Below, in pieces: positions 5,969 to 6,489 of a DNA stretch of 6,489 nt. Below the pieces are notes generated by a model that made no database searches, had not been told where the DNA came from, and worked only from the letters and a program-made list of their open reading frames with translations. The number at the start of each line of letters is the position of its first letter. Position 1 is the first letter of the stretch. The stretch lies in the NCBI GenBank assembly GCA_002309585.1, contig DBXN01000079.1, positions 4,986 through 11,474 of the forward strand, given 5' to 3'. Origin of the DNA: Verrucomicrobia bacterium UBA1211. Its GTDB lineage: Bacteria > Verrucomicrobiota > Kiritimatiellia > RFP12 > UBA1067. The position numbers and the translations under genes are program-made.

Positions 5969-6489
5969 TCCATATCCCCCCTCTTCTCCTCCGGCAGGTT
6001 CAGCGTATGCGCCTCGGCCCTCAGACGCATAAGTTCTTTTCTGTATTCCCGGAATGTTCCATCCGTTTCCTTAATCCATTTCCAATGCTGTTCACACGCT
6101 TCTTCGATCTTATCTGCCGCCTCTCCCCTCATTTGTTCTTTGATAGATTGAATCTCATCGCGACGTCTTGAGTCCTCATTCCGAAGGTCCTGCATCTTTC
6201 TCTCAAGTTCATCCCGTTTCTTGTAATTCTCTATCCGCGCCCCCATGTCAGGCCTCGGTGGGTTCCTATGCTCCACCAACAACGCCCGTAACGCCTCATC
6301 GCGGAGATCCGAGTTAAACCCGTCAGTCCTCCCGTCCCGTTCCATTTCCCGCCCGCCGTATGGGTTGATGCGGGCATCCTTGTAACGGAAATCCCAAATG
6401 GGTCCCACTTGACCGACAGGCCCCCTTGATTGCAAATCATTCAATTCGAACGGAATCATCACGTAAACGGAAGGATCCCGGGTCTTCAG
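5965..6489 (-). CDS. Coiled-coil protein, partial (5' end outside the window)
   Basis: At least 174 residues are encoded, and the frame is open to the window edge. The first in-frame GTG (6462) and ATG (6459) lack any Shine-Dalgarno-like site, so the gene most likely begins beyond 6489. Family not recognised. Numbering from that GTG, the first 50 residues are a Gly/Pro/Asp-rich, non-helical part with PVGQVGPIWDFRYKDARINPYGG (15-37). Residues about 52-66 look helical. Residues about 75-155 are highly charged (Glu, Lys, Arg, Asp) with regular hydrophobics, as in a long helix or coiled coil. There is no transmembrane segment. It ends in an acidic RGDME and its TGA overlaps the GTG of the small membrane gene, so the three minus-strand frames form a coupled set. 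It could be the C-terminal part of a larger protein, for example a variable tip of a polymorphic toxin, but no toxin motif is visible. Confidence 0.6.
   Translation of the reverse strand: MKTRDPSVYVMIPFELNDLQSRGPVGQVGPIWDFRYKDARINPYGGREMERDGRTDGFNSDLRDEALRALLVEHRNPPRPDMGARIENYKKRDELERKMQDLRNEDSRRRDEIQSIKEQMRGEAADKIEEACEQHWKWIKETDGTFREYRKELMRLRAEAHTLNLPEEKRGDME

Noticed and set aside
5896..6171. 91-aa plus-strand frame starting MMPRGK
   Set aside because: Opposite the coiled-coil gene; after the first few residues nothing resembles a transposase. Kept only as a low-interest note on a possible relic.

Overview
The window carries genes for a Gram-negative (lipid A-making), GC-rich bacterium. 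The left 5.3 kb is a compact chromosomal backbone of well-kept genes. The right 1.2 kb is visibly more AT-rich and holds unfamiliar reading frames and relics. The organism cannot be fixed from sequence alone. LpxI, LpxB, a MenA-like prenyltransferase and an OFA-type MFS transporter, together with Rhs-like debris, would fit a PVC-group bacterium such as Kiritimatiellota or Lentisphaerota. That is a guess, and proteobacteria are not excluded.

Left part, minus strand (6-1511): a tRNA-Gly(TCC) gene with an encoded CCA end and a strong sigma70-type promoter. Downstream of it is an OFA-family major facilitator transporter with its own candidate promoter and an inverted repeat in its 5' leader. Divergent to these, on the plus strand from a candidate promoter at 1623-1650, runs a tight operon-like series. 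It consists of an unrecognised four-helix membrane protein with a Pro/Glu-rich tail, a UbiA-superfamily prenyltransferase of MenA type, lpxI (UDP-2,3-diacylglucosamine hydrolase) and lpxB (lipid-A-disaccharide synthase). LpxI makes lipid X (2,3-diacylglucosamine 1-phosphate). LpxB joins lipid X to UDP-2,3-diacylglucosamine to give the lipid A disaccharide, so the last two genes are consecutive pathway steps with a single base between them.

Right part, minus strand (5271-6489): composition and coding style change right after the lpxB stop. Reading 5'->3' on the minus strand there is: a coiled-coil protein whose frame is open to the window edge; a small membrane-peptide gene joined to it by a GTGA overlap and apparently broken by a one-base frameshift; a 136-aa single-helix membrane-anchored protein joined to the small gene by an ATGA overlap; and a short degraded stretch that reads like YD/Rhs repeat sequence up to the lpxB end. 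This looks like an accessory cassette, possibly part of an Rhs/polymorphic-toxin type locus. None of its proteins is recognised, and the toxin/immunity reading is only a hypothesis.
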